The notes under the pieces are model-generated. The model was not told the origin of the DNA. It worked only from the letters and a program-made list of their open reading frames with translations, and made no database searches. Source: Desulfuromonadaceae bacterium (GTDB lineage Bacteria > Desulfobacterota > Desulfuromonadia > Desulfuromonadales > Syntrophotaleaceae). From it: a DNA stretch of 59,861 bases. Positions 6,612-15,272 of this stretch are shown here, piece after piece. The first letter of the stretch is position 1. Each line of letters starts with the position of its first letter. The position numbers and the translations under genes were made by a program. The stretch is taken from the NCBI GenBank assembly GCA_007134025.1, contig SLLR01000034.1:1-59861 (forward strand). The letters run 5' to 3'.

Positions 6612-8480
6612 ATGGCTCTTAACGCTGAAAGACGACAAGGAGATTACAGTGTATGGCTGTTTTTGCCCATAGTTGTCCTCTGCGTCTGGCTGCTTGGAGG
6701 CATTCCGAAAGCGTGGGGCGAAGAACCGGTTCTGCGGCTTGCCGGCGATACCGAAAGCTACTCCTTAGGCCCTTTCCTGCAAATTCTTGAAGACCAAAGC
6801 GGAAAGTGGAGCATTGATGAGGTGATGGAACCGGGTTTTAGCGCGGCTTTTTCCGACATCGATGCCCTGACCATCAATTTTGGTGTCAGCTCTTCCACCT
6901 ACTGGCTGCGATTTTCCATTGTACCCCTTCAGCAAGACGATCCCGTCGCTCTTCGAGACTCTGCCTGGCTGCTGGACCTCGGTTGGCCCTTTTTTGATCG
7001 TACCGAGGCCTATCGGGTGGTCGATAAAGCCGGGGCGTTGGAGAAGCAGATCCAGCCGATCCCCTTCAGCGACATCTTTCGGTCCACTGGCCACCCTTCC
7101 TCGGAGAAGCGCGGTATGCTGGCCTTTCTGCCGGCGTTTTCCGAGTCCGGCCAGACTTTTTATCTGCGCCTGCGTTCCGACGGGGTGTTTTTTCTTCATC
7201 CCCGCATTCGCACGGCCGGCAACTATCTGGAAACCTCGGTTGTGCGCATGCTCTGGTTCGGGCTTTATCTCGGCCTGCTGGCAGGGCTGCTGCTGTACAA
7301 CCTGTTTCTGTTCTTCTGTCTGCGGGACCGCAGCTATCTCTGGTACGTAGCCTCTGTGGGGGCAATGGGGCTCTATTGCCTGGGGGTCAATCGCCTGACC
7401 TTTGAATTTTTCTTCCATTTTCCGCCGACCATGACCTTGCGTCTGAGCCTTGCGGCGCTGGCGGTCAGCCTGCTGGCCAGGGTGCTCTTTGTACGCTGTT
7501 TTCTACAGACCGAAGTGCGCGTGCCCCGCTTCGACCGGGCCGCCCAGGGGCTGATGCTGCTGTTGGTGGCGGTGTTGCTCCAGGTGCCCTTTGTCCCGAT
7601 CAGTTATCTCAACCGTTCTTTTCTGCTGGTCGGCGGCCTGGTGCCCTTTATGCTGGTGACGGCGGCTGTGCTCTGCCGTTTGCGGGGGTATCGGCCGGCA
7701 CGATTTCTGGTTTTCTCCTGGACTCTCTATGGCACCGCTGGCCTGGTTTATGCGGGCACTTTTCAGGGCTGGCTGCCATTCCATTATCTGACCTTTCACA
7801 GCCTGATGATCGGCTCCGCCCTGGAGGTGATCCTGCTCTCCTTGGCGCTGGCGGATCGCATCGATCTGCTGCGTCGAGAGCGGGAACGGCTCAGTTTCAG
7901 CGAGCAGCGCCACAAGGAACTGGCGGTTACGGACGCTCTGACCAGTCTGTATAACCGGCGTTATTTTGAATCCCAGATCGGCATGGAAATCGAAAAGGCA
8001 GACCGGTTTGGTCAGCGGCTGACCCTGATGATGCTGGATGTGGACAACTTCAAGCAGTTCAACGACCGGCACGGACATCAGGAGGGCGATCGGGTGTTGA
8101 CGGCCCTGGGACGGGTGATGATGGCCTGTGTGCGGGACAAGGACGTGCCCTGCCGCTACGGCGGTGAGGAGTTCGCCATCATTCTTCCCGGTGGACACAA
8201 TTCGACGGCCGTCGAGATATACGAGCGCATCAATGGTGAGCTTGAAGCCCACCATTTCGGCTCCGCGGGTTCGGGCATCAGCCGCATCACCATGAGTATC
8301 GGGGTGGCCGAGCATCTGCCGGGGGAACCAGCCGAAAACCTTGTGCGGCGGGCCGATCAGGCTTTGTACGAGGCCAAAAACCGCGGCCGGAACCAGATTG
8401 TCATTGCCAGCCGGGACCCGGAAGCGATGTTTTTCTCCTGCTTCGGCTCACCGTCGTCCGGCAACCATCCCTCTGTCTGA
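6612..8480 (+). CDS. 7TM-DISM diguanylate cyclase (GGDEF)
   Basis: A 622-residue membrane receptor that should make cyclic di-GMP. It has a signal peptide (hydrophobic residues about 17-33, 'AWGEE' cleavage region), an extracytoplasmic 7TMR-DISMED2-like domain (about 40-195), seven membrane helices (about 210-415), a short coiled coil and a GGDEF domain (about 440-605). The active site reads GGEEF. An RDKD motif five residues before it fits the RxxD inhibitory site, so product feedback is likely. 'DALTSLYNRRYF' and 'LDVDNFKQFND' mark an intact cyclase core. There is no EAL domain. The extracellular ligand, possibly a carbohydrate, is unknown. The start at 6612 has a weak ribosome site. Confidence 0.92.
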   Translation: MALNAERRQGDYSVWLFLPIVVLCVWLLGGIPKAWGEEPVLRLAGDTESYSLGPFLQILEDQSGKWSIDEVMEPGFSAAFSDIDALTINFGVSSSTYWLRFSIVPLQQDDPVALRDSAWLLDLGWPFFDRTEAYRVVDKAGALEKQIQPIPFSDIFRSTGHPSSEKRGMLAFLPAFSESGQTFYLRLRSDGVFFLHPRIRTAGNYLETSVVRMLWFGLYLGLLAGLLLYNLFLFFCLRDRSYLWYVASVGAMGLYCLGVNRLTFEFFFHFPPTMTLRLSLAALAVSLLARVLFVRCFLQTEVRVPRFDRAAQGLMLLLVAVLLQVPFVPISYLNRSFLLVGGLVPFMLVTAAVLCRLRGYRPARFLVFSWTLYGTAGLVYAGTFQGWLPFHYLTFHSLMIGSALEVILLSLALADRIDLLRRERERLSFSEQRHKELAVTDALTSLYNRRYFESQIGMEIEKADRFGQRLTLMMLDVDNFKQFNDRHGHQEGDRVLTALGRVMMACVRDKDVPCRYGGEEFAIILPGGHNSTAVEIYERINGELEAHHFGSAGSGISRITMSIGVAEHLPGEPAENLVRRADQALYEAKNRGRNQIVIASRDPEAMFFSCFGSPSSGNHPSV

Positions 8481-8523
8481 AACTTCCTTCGACGCACGTT
8501 CCGCCTTCGGCGTTCGCGGTCTT

Positions 8524-9333
8524 TCAGTGATCGGTTTTATCTGGTTCGCCGGGTGGTTGCCGTGAGGCTGCGGCAACCGCCACTCGAATGGCTGCCTCGA
8601 TTGCCTGCTCCTTGCGGTTTTCGTCCACCGCTTCGCCGCGTCGGCGATCGGCCAGCACGGCACAGATGCAGGCGGCGGCAAAGCCGTAAACGCCGGCCAT
8701 CTTGAACAGAGTGCCCGCCTCCATTTCGTAATTAAGAATGTTGAGGCGCCGGTATTCTTCGGTGATGCCCTGCAACCAGCGCAGCAGGTGAGGGTTGGCC
8801 GAGGAGTCGCTGCGCTCCTGACCTTCGTAAAAGGTGTCCACCGAGGCGGTAAGGCCGAGATGCCAGGTAACACCGAGCCGGCGCGCCGCCTCGACCAGGG
8901 CAATGGTCAGAAAGGGGTCGGCGGCAGCCGGATATTCGGGGGGAGCAATGTCGTCGGCAGCGCCCTGACGACAGAGGGCGCCGCGGCTGATGACCAGACT
9001 GCCGGTCTCCACGCCGGCGGCAATGCTGCCACAGGTGCCGATGCGAATGATCTGGCGAATCCCGACCTGGATCAGCTCGTTGACCACGATACTCAGCGAC
9101 GGAGCGCCCATGCCGCTGGTGGCGACCAGCAGCGGGCGGCCGTCAGCCAACCGCACCACAAAACTGTCGAGACCACGGCGTTGCGAAAGCGCTCTTGCCA
9201 GGGTCAGGCCGGGAGTGGCTTCGGCGATCTGGCGACTACGCCCCGGATCGCCGCAGAGCAGAGCCAGGCTCGGTGCCGGGCTGCCCAGTTGCCGACGACT
9301 GAAACCGAGATGGTAGAGAGGACTGTCGTTCAT
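8524..9333 (-). CDS. udp: Uridine phosphorylase-type nucleoside phosphorylase
   Basis: A 269-residue member of the PNP/UDP family, which splits a nucleoside with phosphate into base and ribose 1-phosphate in the cytoplasm. Signs are 'ALLCGDPGRSRQIA' near the N-terminus (phosphate contact), 'VATSGMGAPSLSIVVNELI', 'IRIGTCGSIAAGV', and 'ILNYEMEAGTLFKMAGVYG', the ribose-binding Glu-Met-Glu motif. The last is typical of uridine phosphorylase. It overlaps cdd by four bases (ATGA), so the two should be translated together: cytidine is deaminated to uridine and then cleaved. This is a compact pyrimidine salvage pair. It is the last gene of the minus-strand run. Confidence 0.9.
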   Translation of the reverse strand: MNDSPLYHLGFSRRQLGSPAPSLALLCGDPGRSRQIAEATPGLTLARALSQRRGLDSFVVRLADGRPLLVATSGMGAPSLSIVVNELIQVGIRQIIRIGTCGSIAAGVETGSLVISRGALCRQGAADDIAPPEYPAAADPFLTIALVEAARRLGVTWHLGLTASVDTFYEGQERSDSSANPHLLRWLQGITEEYRRLNILNYEMEAGTLFKMAGVYGFAAACICAVLADRRRGEAVDENRKEQAIEAAIRVAVAAASRQPPGEPDKTDH

Positions 9334-9752
9334 GCTCCGGGCTCCTGGGGCTTCTGCGCACAGAAGGGTTCGGGCAACAAAAACTCAAGGAATTTTTCCA
9401 GAGGCTGTTCACCGTCGCACAGGCTGATGACAAGGCAGTCGGCGGCGAATTCCCGCAGCACCTGGCGGCAGGCGCCGCATGGCAGGGTGGGGGTGGCGGT
9501 CGGAGTATATATCGCCAGCGCGGCAATCCTTCGCAGACCTTGAGAGACGGCACTGAACAGGGCCGTCCGCTCGGCGCAGCAGCTGAGTCCCAAAGAGGCA
9601 TTCTCGACGTTGCAGCCCGTCACTATCCGGCCTCCTTCGGTGAGTACGGCGGCACCGACCGGAAACCGGCTGTAGGGAGCGTAGGCGTGGGCACATGCCT
9701 GTCGAGCGGCGTCTTCAAGGGCCTGTCGCTGGTTCGGTTGCAGGTGGTTCAT
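9330..9752 (-). CDS. cdd: Cytidine deaminase
   Basis: A 140-residue homotetramer-type cytidine deaminase. The zinc site is complete: Cys and catalytic Glu in 'CCAERTALFSA' and the two cysteines of 'PCGACRQVLREF'. 'YSRFPVGAAVL' and 'GCNVENAS' form the nucleoside pocket. It deaminates (deoxy)cytidine to (deoxy)uridine for salvage. The ATG at 9752 is chosen over a GTG at 9770 because GAGGAG stands 10-15 bases before it and the product then has the usual length. The 3' end overlaps udp by four bases, and def ends 14 bases upstream. Confidence 0.94.
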   Translation of the reverse strand: MNHLQPNQRQALEDAARQACAHAYAPYSRFPVGAAVLTEGGRIVTGCNVENASLGLSCCAERTALFSAVSQGLRRIAALAIYTPTATPTLPCGACRQVLREFAADCLVISLCDGEQPLEKFLEFLLPEPFCAQKPQEPGA

Positions 9753-9766
9753 GACGCAGCATCTCC

Positions 9767-10270
9767 TCACGGTCTTTTACGGCGGAACAGGTCGGTTTTC
9801 AGGCTCGTTATGCGGTCGAGAAACAGCCGCCCGTCCAGGTGATCCAGCTCATGCTGAACGGCCACCGCTTCAAAGCCTCTGCAACGGATGGCGCGGGGTC
9901 GGCCATTGCGGTCCAGAAATTGAACCAGAATCTCTTCGGCCCGAGCCACGTTGCCCGTATAGTCGGGAACACTCATGCAGCCTTCCCGCAGAGTCATGGT
10001 GCCCGAGCGCTGCAGAATGGTCGGGTTGATCATGGTCAGCAGGCCGTGATGATTGTGCCGGCCCTGTCTGCTTGCGGAAACGTCAACCACCGCCACCCGC
10101 TGCAAAACCCCGATCTGGGGGGCAGCCACCCCCACCGAATGGCCCGCCCCGTACATGGTGTCGACCAGATCCTGAATCAGGGCGTCGCAGGCCCCATCCG
10201 CCTCGGCGACAATATGGCAGGGGCTTTTCAGCCGGGGATCGGGATAAAGAAGGACCTCGCGAACCGCCAT
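9767..10270 (-). CDS. def: Peptide deformylase
   Basis: A 167-residue metalloenzyme that removes the N-formyl group from new proteins. All three motifs are visible: motif I 'SVGVAAPQIG' (the first glycine of the usual GxGxAAxQ is Ser here), motif II 'EGCMSVP' with the metal-binding Cys, and motif III 'QHELDHLDG' with the two metal-binding His and the catalytic Glu. It lies three bases after the ACT-domain gene and just before cdd. No fmt gene, its frequent neighbour, is present. It is probably expressed as part of the run from 10813 down to 8524. Confidence 0.94.
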   Translation of the reverse strand: MAVREVLLYPDPRLKSPCHIVAEADGACDALIQDLVDTMYGAGHSVGVAAPQIGVLQRVAVVDVSASRQGRHNHHGLLTMINPTILQRSGTMTLREGCMSVPDYTGNVARAEEILVQFLDRNGRPRAIRCRGFEAVAVQHELDHLDGRLFLDRITSLKTDLFRRKRP

Positions 10271-10273
10271 GCT

Positions 10274-10813
10274 TCAAAACTCCACCGGCGTAATATCCCG
10301 CACTGAAATGTCGACCTGTAGCGACGCCCGAAGGGCGGTCATCCAGCCCGCAAGATCTTCAAGAGAAACCTGCGGCGGCAAAACCACCTCGATCATCATC
10401 ACATAAACCGGATTCTTCGCGGTGCCCACCAGTTTGGTGTTGAGGTCGGTGATGTTGATCTGATGGTCGCCCAGTTCCCTGACAACCGGATAGACAATGC
10501 CCGGTTTGTCGCAGCCGTACACGGAGATAAGGCAGAGCGTGCCCGGCAGGGAAGGGGGTTGCTCGCCACCGGGTGGCAACGGGCGAAGGGAGACGGCCAG
10601 ACCTTCCGCTTCCAGGGGCTCAAAGGCGTTGCCGAAACCGGCCATGCTGTCGATGTCGGGATGGGAGATGATCAGGATCATGGCAAACTGGCCGCCGAGC
10701 AGGGTGCAGCTGGAATCGGCGATGTTGCAGCCGCGCCGAAAGAGGATCTCGGTCACTTGCGCGACAATGCCGATCCGGTCCTGACCGATGAGAGTCAAAG
10801 AAAAGTAATGCAT
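10274..10813 (-). CDS. GcvR-like protein with two ACT domains
   Basis: A 179-residue protein with two consecutive ACT domains: 'LTLIGQDRIGIVAQVTEIL' at residues 6-24 and 'ISVYGCDKPGIVYPVVRELGD' (in parts) at about 96-116. The layout matches the GcvR family, named after the E. coli repressor of glycine cleavage, which binds GcvA and does not bind DNA itself. No GcvA-type regulator is in the window. A role as a glycine- or other amino-acid-sensing adaptor is inferred from the family. The ATG follows AAAGGAG. It heads the tight def-cdd-udp group and follows the antiporter gene by 64 bases. Confidence 0.8.
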   Translation of the reverse strand: MHYFSLTLIGQDRIGIVAQVTEILFRRGCNIADSSCTLLGGQFAMILIISHPDIDSMAGFGNAFEPLEAEGLAVSLRPLPPGGEQPPSLPGTLCLISVYGCDKPGIVYPVVRELGDHQINITDLNTKLVGTAKNPVYVMMIEVVLPPQVSLEDLAGWMTALRASLQVDISVRDITPVEF

Positions 10814-10877
10814 AAAAGCTCCTTTGGAAGCAATGGCGGGTCAGCACTTTGAGGGACGTTCCGAGTGTTTGGCAGAG

Positions 10878-13034
10878 TTAAAGCGGCTCCTGTTGTTTCA
10901 GTTTTTGCACGATGCCGGCCTTGCCGATCAGTATCAGGCAATCCCCGCCCCGCAGAACAAGCTCCGGGGTGATGGAAGTGATCTGCTGCTCGCCGCGGCG
11001 GATGCCGATCAGGGTGGCGCCGTACTGCTGCCGAAAACGCAACTCGATAAGGCTTTTTCCGGCCAGGGCAGAATCCGCGTCGAGGCGCACTTCCTCAATT
11101 TTAAAGGGGTCTTCGTCTTCCGGCCAGTCCCGGGCTTCAAAATGGTTGAGCATCTTCTGGGCATCGTTGAGAACCTCCGGCGGTCCCATGATCAGCAGAC
11201 GGTCTTTGGGAAAGACCCGAAAGTCCGGGGTGGGGTCGTAGAAAATCTGTCCGCCCCGGGTGATGGCCAGAATCGAAACGCCGGCAATGGTGCGTAAGGG
11301 GATTTCACTGATGGTGCTGCCGGCGACCGCCGCGTCCGTGCGCAGCTGGACTTCGACAAAAGCAATGGGCCAGCTGACGTCCTGCGGCACAAAGTGGAGG
11401 GTGTCGGTGAGGGCGTCGACAGCCTGTTCCGCAGCGTCGGCAAAGGGACGGAAGACCAGGGTGGCCCCGGCTTCCCTGAACTCCCGGGCTTCCGCTTCGT
11501 TGGTTGCGGTAAGGGCGACCTTGCAGCAGCAGTGGCGCTTGCGAATATTGTTTACAAAGGCCAGGTTGACTTCCTTGGACCGCACCGTGCTCACCAGCCA
11601 GCGGGCATGATCCAGGGGCAACTGTTCGGTGAGTTCCGGGTCCGCCATGTCGCCGTAGAGCACCGACAAGCCTTTTTTCCGCCATCGATCCAGGACTGCC
11701 GGGTCAAAGTCCACACCCAGCAGGTTACGATTACGGCGCAACAGGTGGCGGGCCAGTCCGCCACCGTAATTGCCCAGGCCCACCAGAACCACGTCGAGAC
11801 GGGTTGTCGGGCCGGAACTTTCCGCCGCGTCTTCTCGATAGGGATTGCGTCGTTCAAAGAGCTTCAGCGGCTCGGACAAAAAGGCGTAGAGTTGACTGGA
11901 ATAGAGGATCATGTAGGTGGAAGTAAAAATCGTCACCACCCCCACCAGGGTGACCAGGCCGACGGTTTCATTGTCGATGTGGCCAAGGCTCAGACCCAGA
12001 GCTACGACGATCAGGGAAAATTCGCTGATCTGGGCGACGGTCAGTCCCGCCAGCAGCGAAGTGCGCCGCCGGTAGCCCATGAATCCCATGATGGCCAGTA
12101 CGATCAGCGGGTTGCCGATCAGCACGAACAACGAGAAGACCAGAGAGGGACCGAGTTGGGCGCCGACCGTGGACCAGTCCAGCCGTGCGCCGAGATCGAT
12201 AAAGAAAAACAGCAACAAAAAATCCCTGAGTCCGGTGAGGCGGGCGCCGATGGAGTCACGGTACTCGGTGGAGGCCAGGGAGATTCCCGCCAGAAAGGCG
12301 CCGACTTCCTTGCTGAAGCCGAGAACTTCGCCGCCCGCTCCGAGAAAAACCGCCCAGGTCACGGCAAACAAGGTCAGCAGTTCAAGGGAATGCGCCAGGC
12401 GTCGGGTCAGTGAAGGCAGGACATATTTCATCAGCAGGCCGATGGCCAGTAGAAATCCGATGCCCTTGGCAGCAAAAAACAGTGCGTCCCCGTAGGCCGA
12501 ACCCGGGTCGGCGATGGACGCACCGAGGGTGGTCAGGGCGACCAGGGCGAGGACCGCGGCGATGTCCTGAATAATCAGAAAACCGATGGCGATCTGCCCG
12601 TGCAGCGAATCGATTTCCTTCTTGTCCGAGAGCAGCTTGACGATAATGATGGTGCTGGAAAAGGTCAGGGCGACGGCGACGTAGGCCGCATTGATAAAGG
12701 ACAAGCCCAGGGCCATGGCGATCCCGAAGCCGAACACCGAAGTGAAGATGATCTGTCCCATGCCTGTTGCCAGGGCGACGGGGCCGATTGTGCGGATCAG
12801 GTGCAGGTCGAGTTTCAGGCCGACCACGAACAGCAGCAGGGCGATACCGATGTGGGCCAGTAGGTCGATCTGCTCATAACTGTGAATAATACCCAGCACC
12901 GAAGGCCCGGCGAGGATGCCGGCCGCCAGGAACATGATGATCAGCGGTTGGCGCAGTTTCTGGCCGAGTATGCCCACCAGGGTGGCCAGGCTCAGCAGAG
13001 CGGCGATTTCAGTAAAGGTGTTTCCAGTTGTCAT
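10878..13034 (-). CDS. Kef-type monovalent cation/proton antiporter (CPA2) with RCK domains
   Basis: A 718-residue membrane transporter. The first roughly 390 residues form a Na_H_Exchanger domain with about 12 helices. A TrkA_N (RCK) nucleotide-binding domain follows ('VVLVGLGNYGGGLARHLL', about 420-540), then two TrkA_C domains (about 565-640 and 655-718). It probably exchanges K+ or Na+ for H+ under ligand control. The start was moved from 13112 to the ATG at 13034 ('MTTGNTFTEIAALLS'), where the membrane domain begins and AAGGA precedes; the upstream extension is proline/arginine-rich and unlike the family. Two RCK C-terminal domains in one chain are less common than one. Confidence 0.88.
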   Translation of the reverse strand: MTTGNTFTEIAALLSLATLVGILGQKLRQPLIIMFLAAGILAGPSVLGIIHSYEQIDLLAHIGIALLLFVVGLKLDLHLIRTIGPVALATGMGQIIFTSVFGFGIAMALGLSFINAAYVAVALTFSSTIIIVKLLSDKKEIDSLHGQIAIGFLIIQDIAAVLALVALTTLGASIADPGSAYGDALFFAAKGIGFLLAIGLLMKYVLPSLTRRLAHSLELLTLFAVTWAVFLGAGGEVLGFSKEVGAFLAGISLASTEYRDSIGARLTGLRDFLLLFFFIDLGARLDWSTVGAQLGPSLVFSLFVLIGNPLIVLAIMGFMGYRRRTSLLAGLTVAQISEFSLIVVALGLSLGHIDNETVGLVTLVGVVTIFTSTYMILYSSQLYAFLSEPLKLFERRNPYREDAAESSGPTTRLDVVLVGLGNYGGGLARHLLRRNRNLLGVDFDPAVLDRWRKKGLSVLYGDMADPELTEQLPLDHARWLVSTVRSKEVNLAFVNNIRKRHCCCKVALTATNEAEAREFREAGATLVFRPFADAAEQAVDALTDTLHFVPQDVSWPIAFVEVQLRTDAAVAGSTISEIPLRTIAGVSILAITRGGQIFYDPTPDFRVFPKDRLLIMGPPEVLNDAQKMLNHFEARDWPEDEDPFKIEEVRLDADSALAGKSLIELRFRQQYGATLIGIRRGEQQITSITPELVLRGGDCLILIGKAGIVQKLKQQEPL

Positions 13035-13257
13035 TGCAGGCTTCCTTGGGGGCACCGGAAGGTTCGGGCGAGGGCCGAATGGGGCCCTCACGGGGGTATG
13101 GACGGTCTGCATCCCGCCTTCCGGGGCGGGTCGAAGGCTGAAGGGTTTTGGCCTGTGAGCGCAACACGTCTCTTGTATGGATGCGGAACTTTGGCGACAA
13201 AGATATCACAAATTTACTGATTTATGCATCAGAGATGGCATCCAGTCAATCCGTATA

Positions 13258-13291
13258 GCGTTCCCGGCGATGGCAACGTTGCCGGGAACGC
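13258..13291. repeat. Perfect 11-bp inverted repeat at the slyX promoter
   Basis: GCGTTCCCGGC (13258-13268) and GCCGGGAACGC (13281-13291) are separated by 12 bases. The right arm overlaps the proposed -35 element of slyX, so it could be an operator. No T-run follows, so it does not look like a terminator. Confidence 0.6.
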
Positions 13292-13307
13292 CGCAATCTG
13301 CTAGCAT
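13279..13307 (+). promoter_or_regulatory. Possible promoter of slyX
   Basis: TTGCCG (13279-13284), a 17-base spacer, and TAGCAT (13302-13307) preceded by TGC (extended -10). Each hexamer matches 4 of 6. It lies about 30 bases upstream of the ATG at 13339. Confidence 0.45.
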
Positions 13308-13338
13308 CCGGACAACGAACCCCCGAACAGGAGAGAAA

Positions 13339-13530
13339 ATGTCCCGCGACGAAGAGCGCGTAACAGAACTGGAAATACGTTACACCCATCTGCTGCATCA
13401 CATCGACGAACTCAACGAGGTGGTGACCCAATGCAACCGGCGCATTGCCCGGCTGGAAAAAGACAACCGCCGGCTGTTGGAGATGGTAGGCTCTTTTTCG
13501 CCTGACCTGGCTGAGTCTCCCGATGAATAA
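13339..13530 (+). CDS. slyX: SlyX family protein
   Basis: A 63-residue protein that is almost entirely one coiled-coil helix, with the family pattern 'VTELEIRYTHLLHHIDELNEVV' (read in parts) followed by 'IARLEKDNRRLLEMVG'. SlyX is widespread and of unknown function; the acidic C-terminal tail ('DLAESPDE') replaces the usual 'PPPHY' ending. The ATG at 13339 follows CAGGAGAG; a longer ORF from 13177 has no family features. The radical SAM gene downstream begins about 100 bases later on the same strand and may share the transcript. Confidence 0.85.
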   Translation: MSRDEERVTELEIRYTHLLHHIDELNEVVTQCNRRIARLEKDNRRLLEMVGSFSPDLAESPDE

Positions 13531-13628
13531 GGCAGGGCGGTGGTCTCTTCAGCGGGGGTTGTCTCGGTTTGTCGAAGCGGCTTCGTTGGGACTTCTTTGC
13601 GGCTCCCGCAAGACGGGACGCTAAGCCC

Positions 13629-15212
13629 GTGTCGGTTCTGTTGCTGCAGCCGCCGGCACTCAAGCCGGCTGCTCCGCCGCTGGGACTGGCGGTGCTGTGC
13701 GGTTATCTTCGTCACCGAAAGGTGGCAGTTCGGGCATTCGATGCCAATCTCGCCGCTTACCGTTATCTGCTGCGGGCAGAGACCCTGGCGGCCGGGGCGC
13801 CGCTTGAGCCGGGAGTTCGAGTGAAGCGGGCTTTGCGCCACGCTGAAAGCGCCTGGCAACAGTTGTCGTCGTCTGCCATCCTGGCTTCTTTCCCCCGTTA
13901 CCAGAGCGCCGTGGAGCACCTCAACGTCGCTCTGGGAATCTACCGGGGACCGTCGGGCCAGGAGCGCCTGACTCTTGGCGATTATCGGCACGGAGTCTTG
14001 ACAGAGTTTGTCCTGGCCGATCTGAAGCGGGCCGCCACGGGCGACAGCCCGACCCTGTTTCGGGAATTTTTCGAGGGGGAACTGCTGCCGAAGAGGGTTG
14101 TTCGGCAGGCTCGGCTGATCGCCTTGTCCATCAACTACCGTCACCAGTTGTTGCCGGCTTTCGAGCTTGCCGGCTTGCTGCGCCGGGAACTGCCGGGCCT
14201 TCGGCTGGTGGCCGGTGGTGGCATGCTGACCTCCTGGCGAAGCGTTCTGGAAAGCCAACCGGAGGCTCTGGCGCCTTTTGATCACGTGATTTTCGGGCCG
14301 GGAGAAGAGCCCCTGGCCGAGCTTGCCCGGGGAACCATCCCGGCGGAATTTTTTCTGCGGGGTGGGGCGGAGTTGGCTTTTGAGGCGGATTTCAGTGACC
14401 TGCCCGCCTGCGACTACCTGAGCCCCGAGCCGGTGCTGCCGTTGACCGGCTCCCGAGGCTGCTATTGGCAGCGCTGCCTGTTCTGCCCCGAGGCGGTAAC
14501 GCCGACCCACCCCTATCGCTGCTGTTCACCGGCAGAGGTTGCCGACCGGCTACTGATTCTGGCCCGACGCTGGGGGGTGCGTTTTTTCCATTTTACCGAC
14601 AACGCCCTGCCGCTGCCGGTGCTGCGCTCTCTGGCGGCTCGGCGGCAATCTCTTGGAGGGCTTTACTGGTACGGCTTTGTGCGTTTTGAGCCGGCCCTGG
14701 CCGACCAGCAGCTGCTCAGCGATCTGGCTGCCGCCGGCTGCCGAATGCTGCAACTGGGCCTCGAGAGCGGTTCCCAGGCGGTGCTTGACCGGCTTGCCAA
14801 AGGCACCCGGGTCGAGGCGGCTTCGGCGGTGTTGCGGGCCCTGCAACGGGCAGGCATCGCCAGCTACGTTTATGTGATGTTCGGCACCCCCGGTGAAACT
14901 GAGCAGGAGCGGCTGGCCACCCTGGATTTTCTTGAACAACACGCCGACGCGATCGGTTTTCTGAACGTGGCGATCATGAATCTGCCTCATCAGTCGCAGC
15001 TGGCCGACGGACGACCGGGGGCGGAGACGCCGCCTGCGGAAAGGGGTTTGTACCTGACCGGGCCGGCGGAGCGCGATCGTCGGGGGCAGGCACGGCGCTT
15101 CATTCAACAACGACTGCTGGCATCGCCGCCGCTGCGGACCATTATCGGGCGCACCCCGCCGCTTTTTACTTCCGACCATGCGGTTTTTTTTGCCGCTTCC
15201 GATGGTTCCTGA
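13629..15212 (+). CDS. B12-binding-type radical SAM protein
   Basis: A roughly 527-residue enzyme with an N-terminal cobalamin-binding-like fold ('VLLLQPPALKPAAPPLGLAVL', in parts; 'VAGGGMLTSW'; 'FGPGEEPLAELA') and a radical SAM domain from about residue 285. The iron-sulfur motif is CYWQRCLFC, that is Cx4Cx2C, one residue longer than the standard first gap, as in the 'GCYWG.C.FC' subgroup. 'QLGLESGSQAVLDRL' is the later SAM-contact strand. The classical DxHxxG B12 motif is not evident, so cobalamin may not be bound. The substrate is unknown. A GTG at 13629 is preferred because the product then starts 'MSVLLLQPP'; a TTG at 13569 is possible. The epmB gene follows after 60 bases. Confidence 0.8.
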   Translation: MSVLLLQPPALKPAAPPLGLAVLCGYLRHRKVAVRAFDANLAAYRYLLRAETLAAGAPLEPGVRVKRALRHAESAWQQLSSSAILASFPRYQSAVEHLNVALGIYRGPSGQERLTLGDYRHGVLTEFVLADLKRAATGDSPTLFREFFEGELLPKRVVRQARLIALSINYRHQLLPAFELAGLLRRELPGLRLVAGGGMLTSWRSVLESQPEALAPFDHVIFGPGEEPLAELARGTIPAEFFLRGGAELAFEADFSDLPACDYLSPEPVLPLTGSRGCYWQRCLFCPEAVTPTHPYRCCSPAEVADRLLILARRWGVRFFHFTDNALPLPVLRSLAARRQSLGGLYWYGFVRFEPALADQQLLSDLAAAGCRMLQLGLESGSQAVLDRLAKGTRVEAASAVLRALQRAGIASYVYVMFGTPGETEQERLATLDFLEQHADAIGFLNVAIMNLPHQSQLADGRPGAETPPAERGLYLTGPAERDRRGQARRFIQQRLLASPPLRTIIGRTPPLFTSDHAVFFAASDGS

Positions 15213-15272
15213 GGGAGGCCTTGCAGGGCTTTTCAGCCAACCGGGCAGTTTTTTTTAAGACGGGATTTTTCT

